From assembly GCA_943735955.1 (NCBI GenBank), contig OX030961.1, positions 4,790,420 to 4,854,419 on the forward strand: a DNA stretch of 64,000 nucleotides, written 5' to 3'. Positions 16,290-28,894 of the stretch are shown piece after piece (position 1 is the first letter of the stretch; every line of letters starts with the position of its first letter). This DNA comes from Piscicola geometra (lineage: Eukaryota; Annelida; Clitellata; Hirudinida; Piscicolidae). The position numbers and the translations under genes are program-made. The notes below the pieces were generated by a model. The model was not told the origin of the DNA, ran no database searches, and worked only from the letters and a program-made list of their open reading frames with translations.

Positions 16290-19200
16290 GTTTAATATAT
16301 TTGATGCATTTTAGAATGGATATATTAAAAACAGTAAAGATTAAAATAATGGTTTAAACAGACTGAAATCATATGAGTTATTACTACTAAAAAAAACAAA
16401 TTATTTTCCAATTTATGAAAGCTCTACTCAGAAAAAAATTTAATCAAATTTAATTAATTTATTAAAAAACAACTCAATTATTTTTCAATACAGTTGGGCA
16501 ATTTTCAAAAACTCCGAAACAGGTTGTGTAAAAGAAGTTAGATTATACCAGATACGAATCTAAGCATTTAAAATGTCAGTCTCAACTAGTTTTATAAAAG
16601 TCGAAGATTTATATCTCCAAAAGGGAAATAAATTGTTAATCTAAAACGAAAAAAAATCGTTTAATTAAGAAAAAAAACAAATTAAACAGTTTTTAAAATT
16701 TGATTAGTTTTGAGTTTTTAATGGGTTATTTTACAAAAACTTTAAATATATCAGAATTAATATGAAATTGTGAAAAAAAAAGTAAAACCTTTTTTTAAAA
16801 TTATTCTGTTCGTCGCTAAGTTGCCGAGGGTCTTACTTGTTCCGTTTGTCATCATTATTATTTCTCAAAACGACTTAACTTTTTATGTTTTTTAATACTT
16901 CATATGATTATTTATAATTTTCACTAATAAATGAAAATTAAAGTAATATATGAATCTCAGTTTTCAAGATTTATAATAGATTTAACTTCAGAATATATCT
17001 TATTATTTCTAACTCCTAAATTTTAAACCTATTAGTTCAAAAAAGTTTTGTAAAAATGAAAATTTAAAACATGTTGTTTTGAAGAATCGTTGCAATCTTA
17101 AAATCTATTCTTTTGTAATATGGCTGTATCAAATACTTCTAAAAATCTAAAAACGGTTCTTACGTCGTCTTAAATAGAAAAAATCTTGTAAACAAGACTA
17201 CTCATGATATTTTTAACTAAATGACTAACTATTTTAAGTTTTTAGCTGTTATTTTTCTAAATAAAATAAACTTTGCCCCTTATTTCTTAAAATAAAAGGG
17301 AGTTTTGGGAACCGTTGTACTACTTCTGAACTAAATTTGTAAGAACCATACATCTTGTGCAGCTGTCAACCTTTTGTCATGAGTTTATTCATTTATGAAA
17401 TCATCAGCTTTGTCATTTTTAGCTCCTATCTCACTCAATTCACAATAACAGTTAAAAATTGTGTTCATTTAATCACTTATATCTCTTCATTCTAACTTTT
17501 ATTTTCGCCCCTATCTCCAACAAGCAGAATATTTCATGCCTTTTTAATATCCATCAACCGCATTAACTGGAAAAAGCTGACCAATCACAACAACCATTCA
17601 ATTAACTCAGATTTTTTCTCTATTCATGAAACCATTAAAATTCTTTTTCAAAATAAGTGGCGGTTTATTCACGCGGCTTTTTAATCCAATTCAACAAAAG
17701 TTCTCTAATGGTTATGAAAAAAAATTATTTCAACAGCAAAAACTTTTACTTTAAAAATTTATGATACTTAAGAATAATTAATTGATAAAAAAATTTGCAT
17801 GAAAGAAAATTAAACAGATCCAAAATGGTTTTTTACTTTTGAGAATTGTTTTCTTCTGAAATTCAATTTAATTCTTAGAAGGAGTAAAAACATGACTCCA
17901 TTATTTATGAGTTAAACAGCTCGTTAGGCAAGAGGATAAAGTTTACTGAAAATAAGGCTGGGTGATTAGTTGAAAAAAGCAGTAGTTGACATTCAACATT
18001 TAAAATTTTTCATATAAAAAAGTTCATTAATGCTAATACTAAATTTTTAATTTTAAAAAAGTGTTAAGTTTTATCTTTTCGCCTATATTAGAAACCAATA
18101 ACTAAAGAAAAATTATTTGAAAAAAATTAGACAAATCATGGAAACCAAGCACTTCTACCACAGAGAACCATTTTCCCAAACATTAAATAAAATGAATTTG
18201 TATAAATATCATTTAAAAGAATACCTACAAGTTCGAAAAAGTCACTGACAGCCACAAGCATCAAAATTACTAAATTATAAAATAAATAAAAATATTTTGA
18301 TTAAAGTAAGCAAGACAATACTATTTTTAGATAGGCTGAAAGTTGAAAAGTTTTTTTTCAGTGTTGGTTCATATGTATGTTCATAGGTGAGGTCCGTTGA
18401 ATGAATTATAACTCAAACAGTTAAAAGATTCATTGTTGATGAACTATACGCTAATTATAAGTATTTTAATTATAATACTTATTAATACAAGATAATTAAT
18501 TATTTATTATCATTACTAACTAATGCCATTTCTTTTAAGTAAAAATTATTCTTTTCACAAATAATTTTCAAGTGTAAAAAAACTTACAAAATACATCTTA
18601 AGAAAACAGAAAAGTGAAGAAATGTGTTTTTAATTGTTTTGAATAAAATTTTTCAATTTTTCAAATTTTTTGTTTACAGCGATCAAGCCTCCGGCTTTGA
18701 TATAGTAAAAGAACAAATTAATCGGAGAAATAAAAACTTGAAAAAAACTGAAATAGAGATTTAGAAAATCTCTCTTTTAATTGGAAGACTACATTTTAAT
18801 TTAATTTAAATCTGTTTATTTAATCTAGAGAAATACTAAAATGCAATACATGAAAAAAAGCTTGATTATTTAAATTAAGACAAGACCTTTCAGACAAGAC
18901 ACTACGTGGCCTGGTTACCTTTTCAGTTTTGTAGTTTTGAAAACATTTTGAGAAAAACAATTTTTTTTTCATAAATACAAAAATTTAATGCACTAATAAG
19001 AATTACTTTATTAATAAAGTTTTTTTTGACATATTTGTTTAAAATAAGTTATATGCATGCATAAACACAAAATACCACAAATCAAAACACATTTTTCGAG
19101 TCATATTATGTTTTTTCTACCATATATGCACTAATAATACTTTGCAATGCTTTTTGCATAAATTCACATAGAAGAACATTTAAAAGGGAAAATAATAAAT

Positions 19201-22150
19201 ATATTAGTTTGACAATTAAAAATCATAAAGCAAAAGACGACGTTTCCCTTTTCAAGCTTTCTTCAGTTTTTATGGCAATTAGCTTTAACAAATTCTATAA
19301 TAAATACTTAAACAGCAAATAAAAGTTTACGAGGCCAATTTGAACGCAACTAAATATATCTAAAACATTCCACTGTTGATCTAATATTAAAACAAAATGC
19401 TTTTTATATATTTAATTTAATTTACTTATTCTAATTAAATTATAAAAGTATCCTTTTATATATTCATACAGAGGACATCAAAAGCTACCAAAAAGAAGGT
19501 TTTGTTGATCAATCTAAAGTTTTAATGTATATATCTTCTTTAAATAAACATAATTTTTTTCTTTTTTAAATATCGTCTACGAAATTTTCTGAGTAAACTT
19601 CATGTTATTTCAGAGCTAAACTATACAGTGTTTTTAAATGTAAAACGCTGTTGAACGAAGGTTCTTGTTCTCGAATGGTCTTGATTTTTCATATTATAAG
19701 TTATACTTAGATTGAATGAGCAATAAATTTGCGCTTCATTCATAAAAAAAATTGAATTGTTATGTTTTAAAATATTTTTTTGATTCTTTCATGGTCATAT
19801 GAATTTATTGTGAATGCTTTGAAAACAAAAATAGAAGACAAAAATAATTAGTAAGTTTTCAGCTTCTTAAATTAAATTTTGAAACTAAATTCACAGATTC
19901 AAATGATTGTAGAAGTTGAATTGACGATTTCAATCAAATGTGTGAAACCCACTTAAGCACTTAGCACCTGCTTAAGATAGATAGCAAAATTCAATTTGGA
20001 ATTTTATCTATTTAGAAATCTTCAAAAATTTTAGCTTGAAATTATGCGATTTGAAAAATTAATTTATATAGAAAACTCTAGATTAAATTCTTAATTAAAA
20101 AAATATTAGAGGATTGGTTAGAAGCTAAAAGTTTTTTTCATAGCATGAAAAATATTTTTATAAATGTATTAGGTTTTTTAAAAGCGCCATTGATGGACAG
20201 CAACAAAAGAGTTGGAAGTTTAAGTAAAAAATGAAATACAAAAACTATTTGCTGAAACAGATTTAGTTAGTGAATCGTCATCTGCCTTTTTTCTAAACTT
20301 CATTTACACGAGCATTATCTTTCAAAATAAAAATATATTTTGATTTTAAACTTTGCCTATTATTGAACATCTTCAAGAACTTTGACTACTGTCATCATGA
20401 TTATCACATGGAAGTAATTTTCAAAGTTAAAAAAAATTTCTTACAATTTTGATAAAAAATAAATGAGTTCACATTATATTAAGAACAATTTCAGTTTTCC
20501 AGGCTTTTGACCAGTCCATTAAGCTGGTCAGATCATAGACGTCTCAGATCTTTATGAAGAAAATACTTATAAAATCATAAAAAAGTAGAGTGATATACTT
20601 GAAAAATACATAAATTAAAGAAAAATATTTTAATCAAAAACTTTTTTTACTTTAAAGATAGCTTTTAGATTATTTAGTGAATAACTTCAAAGTTCTTAAA
20701 GAATTTAATTGCACATCTTCCAACTTTTTTTAACCCATGTGAAGTTTCGATCAATTTTTCAAAGGTTTTAAACATTTAATGAATTTTTAATGCTATCAAT
20801 TTTGATATCTTTTTGAGTCATTATTTGTTTAATTTCAATTTCCGGAGTCTTTTTTCAGAAATAATTGCTGATTTTGTTTATGTTAACAATCAAGTTTTTC
20901 TTAGACAAACTTTTTGGTGAAAAAGAAATAAATTCTAGAAAATGATGTATTGTGGTATTGATTTAGGATTTTATTTAGACCACAAGTTTGTGAGCTTACA
21001 TTTTCAAATTGAGTGAAACTTTCTTGGCAATAAGACAAAAATGTCAATTTACCGATAAAACTTTTTGAACATTCCAAAATTGGTATATATGTTTCACATT
21101 TTTTAACCCATACAGTTATAAAGTCTAACACGCGCTTTTGCTGTAAATCTCTCAGCCCCTCCAAATGAAAGCGATGAATAGAAAGCGCTTACTGCTATAT
21201 TTAGTCTTTGCATAGATTTTCTGAACTTTATTCGTAATTCTTCATCAACACTGTTCAAAAATACAATTTTAACTGACTGGAAATAAATCAATCTTGTCTC
21301 CCACCTAAACATTTAATAATAAGACATTGGCTTTTCAATTAATAGTTTAGCATAGACATGAAATGTGTATATAAATACATAAATATATTGAATAAAATTT
21401 GGAAGGAAACAAGTTTCAGTTATTAGCACTTATATACATATACAACATAAAAGATATTAATGCATACATGGAACCATTAGACACATGGTGAGAATTTGTC
21501 TTTGAATAAAGAGCTTTTAAAACTTGGAGCTTAGAGATGTAATCGAAATCATTGAATTTCATAGAGTTTTTAAAGTAATTTACAATAAGTAAAAAATCAA
21601 AATAGAAAAGGAAAAAAATTAAATTAGTTTTTATCACGAATCTATAGTTTCTTATTACTGTAAATCCACGTCGTTGCACACAGTGAATATATAGATATTT
21701 AAGAGTTGCATCGGTCAAGACAAGCGAGTGAGTGCATTTCTGAGAATAAGACTATATCTTGACTACTTCCTTGTTGTGCTGAAGGAGTTTTCTGTTGTCT
21801 GAGAAAAACTATAATGGTTGAGAAAAAAACAAAATTTTAAAGTTCATTTTAATTTGTTAAAATTTTTTTTACCATACATGCAAGAACTAACTTCATAATT
21901 CATATAAACTAATCTCAATTAAGGAAAGTATATTAACTCTATTTTATTTGTTTCAAGGTAAGAAATTTAGTTAAATAAATATCATATAAAGCTCTCGAAA
22001 AGAGAAAATAATACAACATTTCTCATGTTTCTCTAACTCCTTACTCAAATATCGGTAAGTGGATTTATAAAGTTGGTTTTTAAAGCCGATTTACCATCCA
22101 AAGACCGAACAAAAAAATCGTGCTTTACTAGAGTAAAGGTATAAAATAAA
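16290..22150. other. Long AT-rich stretch, almost no coding signal
   Basis: About 5.9 kb with only short ORFs on both strands. It separates RRM1 (minus) from the Ras-like gene (plus), so it should hold both promoters and the missing RRM1 first exon. The one stretch with splice-bounded coding character is given separately at 21114-21276. Confidence 0.5.
21114..21276 (-). CDS. Orphan exon candidate, unknown product
   Basis: A good acceptor (TTATTTCCAG) is followed by 163 open bases ending at a GTATGG donor. The reading (for example EELRIKFRKSMQRLN and SFGGAERFTAKARV) has ordinary protein composition, unlike the surrounding AT-rich ORFs. I recognise no family and found no partner exons. Confidence 0.2.
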
Positions 22151-22206
22151 AACATAAAAATAACATTATTATTAATACTAAAGTATACACAAGCTTCTGT
22201 AGGCTA

Positions 22207-23010
22207 ATGGGTGACGATGATCATATGAGGTTGGTTGTCATGGGGGCTGGTAGAGTGGGCAAGACATGTCTCTTGAATAGACTCTTCAACAACGTTTTCA
22301 AAAAATCTTACAATCCCACTGTGGAAGACCGCTACTGTAAGAAATTGTCAATAGATGGAGATTTGATGACCGTGCAAATATTCGACACTGCAGGAGACCT
22401 AAAGTTTCCTGACATGTTGAAACTACACGTTAAAAAAGCACACGCGTTTTTGCTCGTGTTTTCAATTGATGATATGATTTCTTTTGAAGAAGTGAAGTCT
22501 ATCTGGGAGCAAATCAAGGAAGAGAGGGATCACATAGAAGAGATGCCAAAGATGATAGTCGCAAATAAGACCGACCTGGTCCCAATAGAGGCTCAGTTGG
22601 TAGCAATGGAGAGAGTTGAAGAGTGGGCAATGCAGGAAAAGTTGTCGAAATGCTTGGCGCAAGTGTCCGCCCAAAGTGGTGATGGCGTCCGTCGCATGTT
22701 TCGTAAGCTGGCTCTGCAGGCTAAAACTGTACTCACTCAACAATATCAACAGCTCGAAAGTCTCAATGAATTTTCGACCATTTTGAATAAAGACCCTTGC
22801 AACAGTCTGGCTAGAAATAAAACCACATCTCCCTCTCTTAAACGACACTCCAGCGCCAACTCTGCTCGTCTCAACCCACACATGATTAAGTTCAGAGAGA
22901 AGCAGCAAGAAGGTTTGTCAAGATCCAAGAGTCTTTTGAGAAGAGTTCGCAAATCAACCAGGACACCGAGCCCTTCCTTCATCCGCCCTGATGAGTGCTT
23001 CATCCAGTAG
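22207..23010 (+). CDS. Ras-family small GTPase, Dexras/RASD-like, single exon
   Basis: 267 aa. G1 P-loop GAGRVGKT (residues 13-20), effector region NPTVEDRY, G3 DTAGD, G4 NKTD, G5 VSAQS, then a basic C-terminal extension and a CaaX-like CFIQ end, so membrane attachment by prenylation is expected. The FPDM after G3 and the late LNPHMIKFREK resemble the FPAM and LMYIREK of Dexras1/Rhes, which act in G-protein and cAMP signalling. At the Gln61 position of Ras (DTAGQ) there is Asp, predicting weak intrinsic GTP hydrolysis. The coding part has no intron, but a strong acceptor (CTTCTGTAG) eight bases before or near the ATG suggests a 5'UTR intron. AATAAA at 23275-23280 is a plausible 3' end. Subfamily assignment is less certain than the Ras fold. 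Confidence 0.9.
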   Translation: MGDDDHMRLVVMGAGRVGKTCLLNRLFNNVFKKSYNPTVEDRYCKKLSIDGDLMTVQIFDTAGDLKFPDMLKLHVKKAHAFLLVFSIDDMISFEEVKSIWEQIKEERDHIEEMPKMIVANKTDLVPIEAQLVAMERVEEWAMQEKLSKCLAQVSAQSGDGVRRMFRKLALQAKTVLTQQYQQLESLNEFSTILNKDPCNSLARNKTTSPSLKRHSSANSARLNPHMIKFREKQQEGLSRSKSLLRRVRKSTRTPSPSFIRPDECFIQ

Positions 23011-23289
23011 TCATGGGCGTATCGTGCTATCACTGCTTCTCATGTCTTAGTCGTCCTCCCTAATCAAAACTTTCAGTTACGTTTGTTAATGTGGATTTAA
23101 ATAGAGTATTTATGTATATTCGTATTACAAAAAGTTATTTTTTTGGTAAACTTTTTTACGTTTTATATCATGCTAATTGACCCTTGAGGATTCCATTAAC
23201 GCTAAACGCCAAGTGTTTTTCAGTTAAAAGTGAGATAAAAAAATTATTTTTTCAATGATTAAAAATATTGTAAAAATAAATGAAAAAAT

Positions 23290-26200
23290 TAGAAAACTAA
23301 AAGCTTCAAAGAATTCCAAATTTTCAGAAAGCTTAGCGTTTGAAAGTTTTATGATTTATCACATTTCATATTAGAAATAAGCGGTCAAAAATGTTTGATC
23401 CATTAAAAAAATCTGATGGTACTCATGCAATAAAAACCATTTCTAATGACTGTGGCCTAGTTTTCTTCTGCTCATACAGGGTAGAATTATCTTTGAATAT
23501 TGAAGAATATTCAGATTTTTGAGACTTAAAAATAATATGAAACATAGACATAATTGTTGAAGGATTTACTTATTTTCTATATTTAATATGATTTATGTGT
23601 AGGTGAGGTTTTAAAAAAATGAAAATTATAGTTTTTGAAGTGACAGTTTACATATTGAACATTGTAAAATAGGATTGCTTAAAAAACTTTGGAACATTGT
23701 ATTTTTTTATTGAAAATGTTTTAGAAAGTAACACGTTTTGGTGATAAATATCCATTAATTATTGAGAGTAGGCTCAAACAGCTCAAGAAAAATTATAGTA
23801 GTTGAGATTTAAAGAAGATGTTGAAAAAGAAGTTTTTAAATAAATATTTAATTGAAGTAGTTTGTTCTCATTTTCATTTATTTCAAGTGCTATTTTCAAC
23901 CTCAATGTATTTATTGACATAAAACTACAATGAATAAAGATTTCGAGAGAACGAAGCAATTGTAGTTGGAGTAGCTGTAACAGTAAATGATGTTTAAGAA
24001 AATGACGATAAACAAATCGGCAAGAAAAGAAAAATAATTTGAGCAAGACATTTTTCCGTGATAGTTGACACGGTCTTTTCTAATTGGCTTTTATCAGATA
24101 AGTTTAATCAGCTATGCTTTTAAAAAAATAACTATTTTATATACCAAAACGAATAAAATTTGATCCAAAAACTTATTAAAACTTATTTTTGGCTAAAACT
24201 TTGAAGTTAAAAATGTTAAACTGAAAAAGCATTCATTTGAAAAATTAAGTTTTAAAGAGACCAAAATCTATTCATATGAATATTAATGCTTTTAAAAGCT
24301 TAATTATTTTTAAATGCTAATTTTTGATATTATTACTTCATTTTGCAACCATTCCAGTTGCTCAGGTTTCTAAGTTTTTCATTATCACCAGAAATGTTTT
24401 CTAGTGCAATTATTTTAAGTTAGTTCAGTGAACTATTGTAAAATGGATTTCATTCTAGTTCATTCTTCTATTTTCGGTTCATTTAAAATTCCAGTTAAAA
24501 CTTCTTGTCGAATTTTCACATTGTTGAATGAAGTATTTAAAAGATTTCAACGTCAAAGACACGTTTTCAGAATTCACTCCCAAACTCATATATCATAAAT
24601 TTTAATATTTTAACGATGGAAGATTAATGAAAAATCATGTGAGAGTTCATGGAAATCGAAAGCGACTTAACTTTGAATTTGTTATTTTTTAAAAATTTAC
24701 GTAAGGTAACATAATTTAAGCGTGTACATGTGTGCTGGTATATATGTTTGTAGTTGATAATCCTATTGTTTGTACTTGTGTTTGTGAAATCACATCTGCG
24801 TGCTTGTTTTTATTTCTAAACGCCAAATCAAAGAGAATTATTTCAACTTTCCGCTGTCAAATGCTGCAAGGCGTATTAGGCATATGGATGCGATCTGTCA
24901 AGGTGATGCCTAAAAGCTTGCCTGCTTTACAACTAGCTTTTGGCTCTTAATTGATGATGCTTCTTGTAAGCTTTTTATTATTGATATCATTTTCTAGGAA
25001 TATGCTACTTCAGATATATCGGAATTTTTCATTATTAATGTTTGTTCATTAAAAGAAAATGGCTATGTTCCTCACGTGGAACATGCAAAAGTATTGTCGC
25101 CTTGTGCAGAAGACTCTTAGTAGTGCCGTACGTTTGTGATATTTGTAACTTCAAATGTAACGTAGGCTAGGAAGTCATGCAGATTACTTTCGGCATCATG
25201 TTGACTATTTTTACTCTATTATTAATTTACAAGCGCTCCTTGTCGTGTAAAACGTCACTTGTGCACGTTGCCTATTATTTCCCCGATCAATCTTTTCCCA
25301 AATATTTTACTCAATATTTTTTCATTATTGCTAAAATGGAAAAATTATTTTCCTATTTTATATTTGGAAATAAATCATTAGTCGAGTTGTGTGTTTTTTC
25401 ATAGAAAATATTATCAAAATAAAACACTTAGGTTTTTCACATCATTTATCTCAGTTTGGAAACAAAAGTTACCTAATTACACTACTTCATCAACAACAAC
25501 AAAAACAGTTTGGCTTGTTAAATGTAAAACTAATAACACATTTTGGATATGGCATGTGGATTCATAAAATCTGATCACCCATGGGCACTCATTACTTATA
25601 AAAAATGACTTCTATTAACCATTGATTCATCAATCAATCAAATAAATTTCTATAGTGTTTTTTCATAAAATTCAAAAACGTTCATTTTAAAAGCTACTTA
25701 ACTGAATTTATAGTTGAAAAATTATTTTTGTAAATAAAAAGCAAAAATGCTTTAAACTTTTTTTGCGTTTGAAACGATTAAACTAAAAAAAGTTGTTAAA
25801 AATACACAACTTTACATTATTTGTGCCATCAAAAGTCTTTTTCAATTAGGTTTTTTCAGAAGTGAAATTGACCTAATTAAAATGTATAAGCAATTTTTTT
25901 TCAATACATGAAGCTTTGTGTTCATAAAAAAGTAGATGTCTTGAAGTTTCTGTCAAAAGAAAATAAGTGAGTAAAATCTAATCGGAAAGCTTAACTTTAA
26001 TGCTCAAGTGTCATGCCGGATTAAATGAAAAATAAAGGAATAGATGAAATAATTCAACTGACAGACTTATAGGAATAGGTATAAGCACAAAGGTGATCCG
26101 TGCTAATATTCAACTTTCCACGACCACGTTGGCAACATGAGACGACAGACGCCAACTTTCTGGAAAACATGTCATTATATTCGTCTCAGAGCACAATTAA

Positions 26201-27680
26201 ATTAAAAAAGTTTTGCCAAAAAGACACGTTCAGATACTTAGTTCATGTAGTGATTAGATATCAATAAAAAAGCCGTGTAGATGCCGTTCACAGGTTGAGT
26301 AAAAGTATTCATTTAGTTGTTTAACTATTTTTTATAATAGTGTTTCTAATTAAAATTTTTGCTGATCGCTGAAACTAAAAGTTAGCTTCAAGAAAGAAAA
26401 AAAGATTCTAAAAGTATAAAAGATTCGAACATTCGTTTAAAATATTTCCTAAACTTATTAAAGTCTTATAATTAAAACACAGCTTAATTTCAACTTCTTT
26501 TCTTCAACCATTACAATTCAGTTTTACTTTGGAAAGTATTTTTCCCATTTTGCTCGAAAGCATTTTGTCCCTAGTTTTAATTCAAAGATTGGTGGGCATT
26601 AAATGACAGCAGGTGGTATGGTTGAAAATCATAAGTAATTTAAACGATAGTGTGTTTATAATCAAATAGTATTTTTAAAACGGATTTTATAATGCCATGT
26701 ATCCTATAAAATTAACGAAAAATGCTTTTTTACGCATTTTGCACTACACTAAAACTAATGCTAGGTTATTTAAAATTCAATATTGAATAATTAAGGTAAA
26801 AACCTAAATAATGATAAAAAGACGTGTTTGAAAAATATAATTGAAAAAAACATGTTCTCAAAAATAAAAATATCTACGGCTTATACAGAAAATGTAACGG
26901 GAATAATGTAAGGGAAATCCATTATGATGAATGCAAGGAAATACATTTAAAGAAAAATGAATATATTTTAATTTCATCGTCTGAAATTTTATTTTGAAAT
27001 TGGAATATTATCACAAAGTTCTTTATGAAATTTTCTCTAGAGGACAGAAAACTCTGAAAAAATTCGAAGTGTGGGAAGAACTCATTTTTCTAAATGTTGA
27101 AATTTGAGTGTCACTCTGCCTCTGACGGCGTTAATTAACTTAACATGATCTTGCAGCAATTATTAACTTTTCAATGGCATTGAGTTGTTGGTGAATCAGT
27201 CTGATTGTAGAGACACAGTCATTAATGATGGGGTAACTATAAAGCTTTAAACAAATAACAACGGCCGACAGAATTTTCGTGAATCGTATGTCAGTTAGTG
27301 TGTTTTGAAAAAAATTTGTGCTGAAAAAAAAATGAAATAAAAAATGTTCGCCTCATCACGTTTTTGAGATATCTTTGTTTAAAGATTATAATTCCAGTGT
27401 ATTTGATTATGCTGTTTATACAATTTTATTTGATAGACATTCATGTTGGATTGTCCAATTTGAATTTATTCATGAGTTTATAATATAATTAAAGTTTATA
27501 AAGACAAAATCAGTTTCTGAGAGTATTATTTATTTTTCTACTTCAAATATACATAATGAATTAGCCATCGCGTTGATGTAAACATTCTCTTGATGATATT
27601 TGTTGAGCATGTGGTGAATTCACTATAAACAGTCAGCGTAGACCAATTTCGAACTTGGTGAAAACTGCATAAAAGTTTAA
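23290..27680. other. Intergenic, no gene recognised
   Basis: AT-rich. ORFs at 24732-24950 and 25177-25574 read as hydrophobic or low-complexity chance frames with no splice context. Slightly more GC-rich islands near 26090-26170 show no coding frame. Confidence 0.4.
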
Positions 27681-27689
27681 TTTTGATTG

Positions 27690-28173
27690 CCAACTAGAAG
27701 ATCAAGATGAACAATGACCACCGTATCGAGCGTGCAATAGATCTTATGTAAAACTGACGAAATGGCTTCAAGGAAAAAATATCATTTATCTTTTGCTGTT
27801 TCGATGATTTGATAGAATCAACAAATCATCATGACGATTGCCATTTCTTTATGACAATTGTCTGAGGTTTCCTCAAAGAATAAAAGTTTCATTGTGTACC
27901 CAAATCATCTATCAGCTATGAGACCAGTTACTCGTGGAGTGGATTTACTTATTCCAACAGCTCCACTTTGATTGCAGAATATTAAAAATTCTGAAAAGAA
28001 TATTGGGTTGGCACAAGTTTCAACAGACGATGATTACTAACTACAGACTTCCTTTAGTGAACTTCATGATTTAGTTCGCGAGTTGTATTTCTCAAAACAG
28101 CAATCGGAGCTTTTAGAATCTCGTTTAAAAGAGTTAACTTTTGTGAAAAAGAATGCTGAGAGTTTATATTAAA
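27690..28173 (+). pseudogene. Decayed mobile-element-like ORF
   Basis: From about 27990 to 28173 one frame reads, through one internal stop, FSELHDLVRELYFSKQQSEL, then LESRLKELTFVKKN. This matches my memory of an uncharacterised protein family found in many copies in arthropod and other invertebrate genomes (pattern ELNDLVRDL.LSK..AELL.SRL), which looks mobile-element-derived. The upstream part (27690-27980) is in several frames and broken by stops, as expected of a dead copy. Assignment rests on recall only. Confidence 0.35.
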
Positions 28174-28894
28174 AAAACAGAAAAAAACATCCCCAAAAAT
28201 ATTTCACAAAGAACCATACAGAACACAAAAGAAAGAAGTAATTTACCCAGGGTCATTAGTTTACCAATTTGTGTCTTAAATAACTATGTTTTATTTATTG
28301 TTGTTGTATTTTATTATGTTTTGTTTATCTAACATATATAATAAAAACATTATTTAAATTTTACAGAATATATCATATCTATACAAAGATTCTACTTGTT
28401 GTATTGAAATTGTTCAATGTAATAGAACAATACTTTTGATAACGCTTTAAAAAATGGATTGAGATGTGTGAAAACAAATTATATTTTCAGGTTCAATACA
28501 CAAAATTATTGAAAAATCATTTATTTATATTTCATTTACGTAAAATTTGTTTCAATTTGTCGGCCAATGTAATTAGAATGATCATTCTTAAAACCGAAGA
28601 AACTTGTCTTCGTATGAACTGTCATTAACCATCTCCCATTAATCCAAGCATCCATTGCCGATGGCGAAGAAATGTTGTGTATTTCCTTTAACGATCTTAT
28701 TTTGACAGCACATCTCAATCTTGAAAAATATCCATTTCTTCATTCCATTAATGCTTGTTATAAGATTTCAGAATAGGTAATTGTGTTCAAAACTTAACTT
28801 TTTTTCAGAATTTTTGTGTAGTTTTCTTGCATATTTCTAATTCTTTCAGAATTATGTTACGTGCTAATTTCAAAAATCATCTTATTTTATCATT

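Noticed and set aside
22462..23033. Antisense ORFs of 148 and 95 codons
   Set aside because: They lie opposite the Ras-like coding exon and have no independent support.
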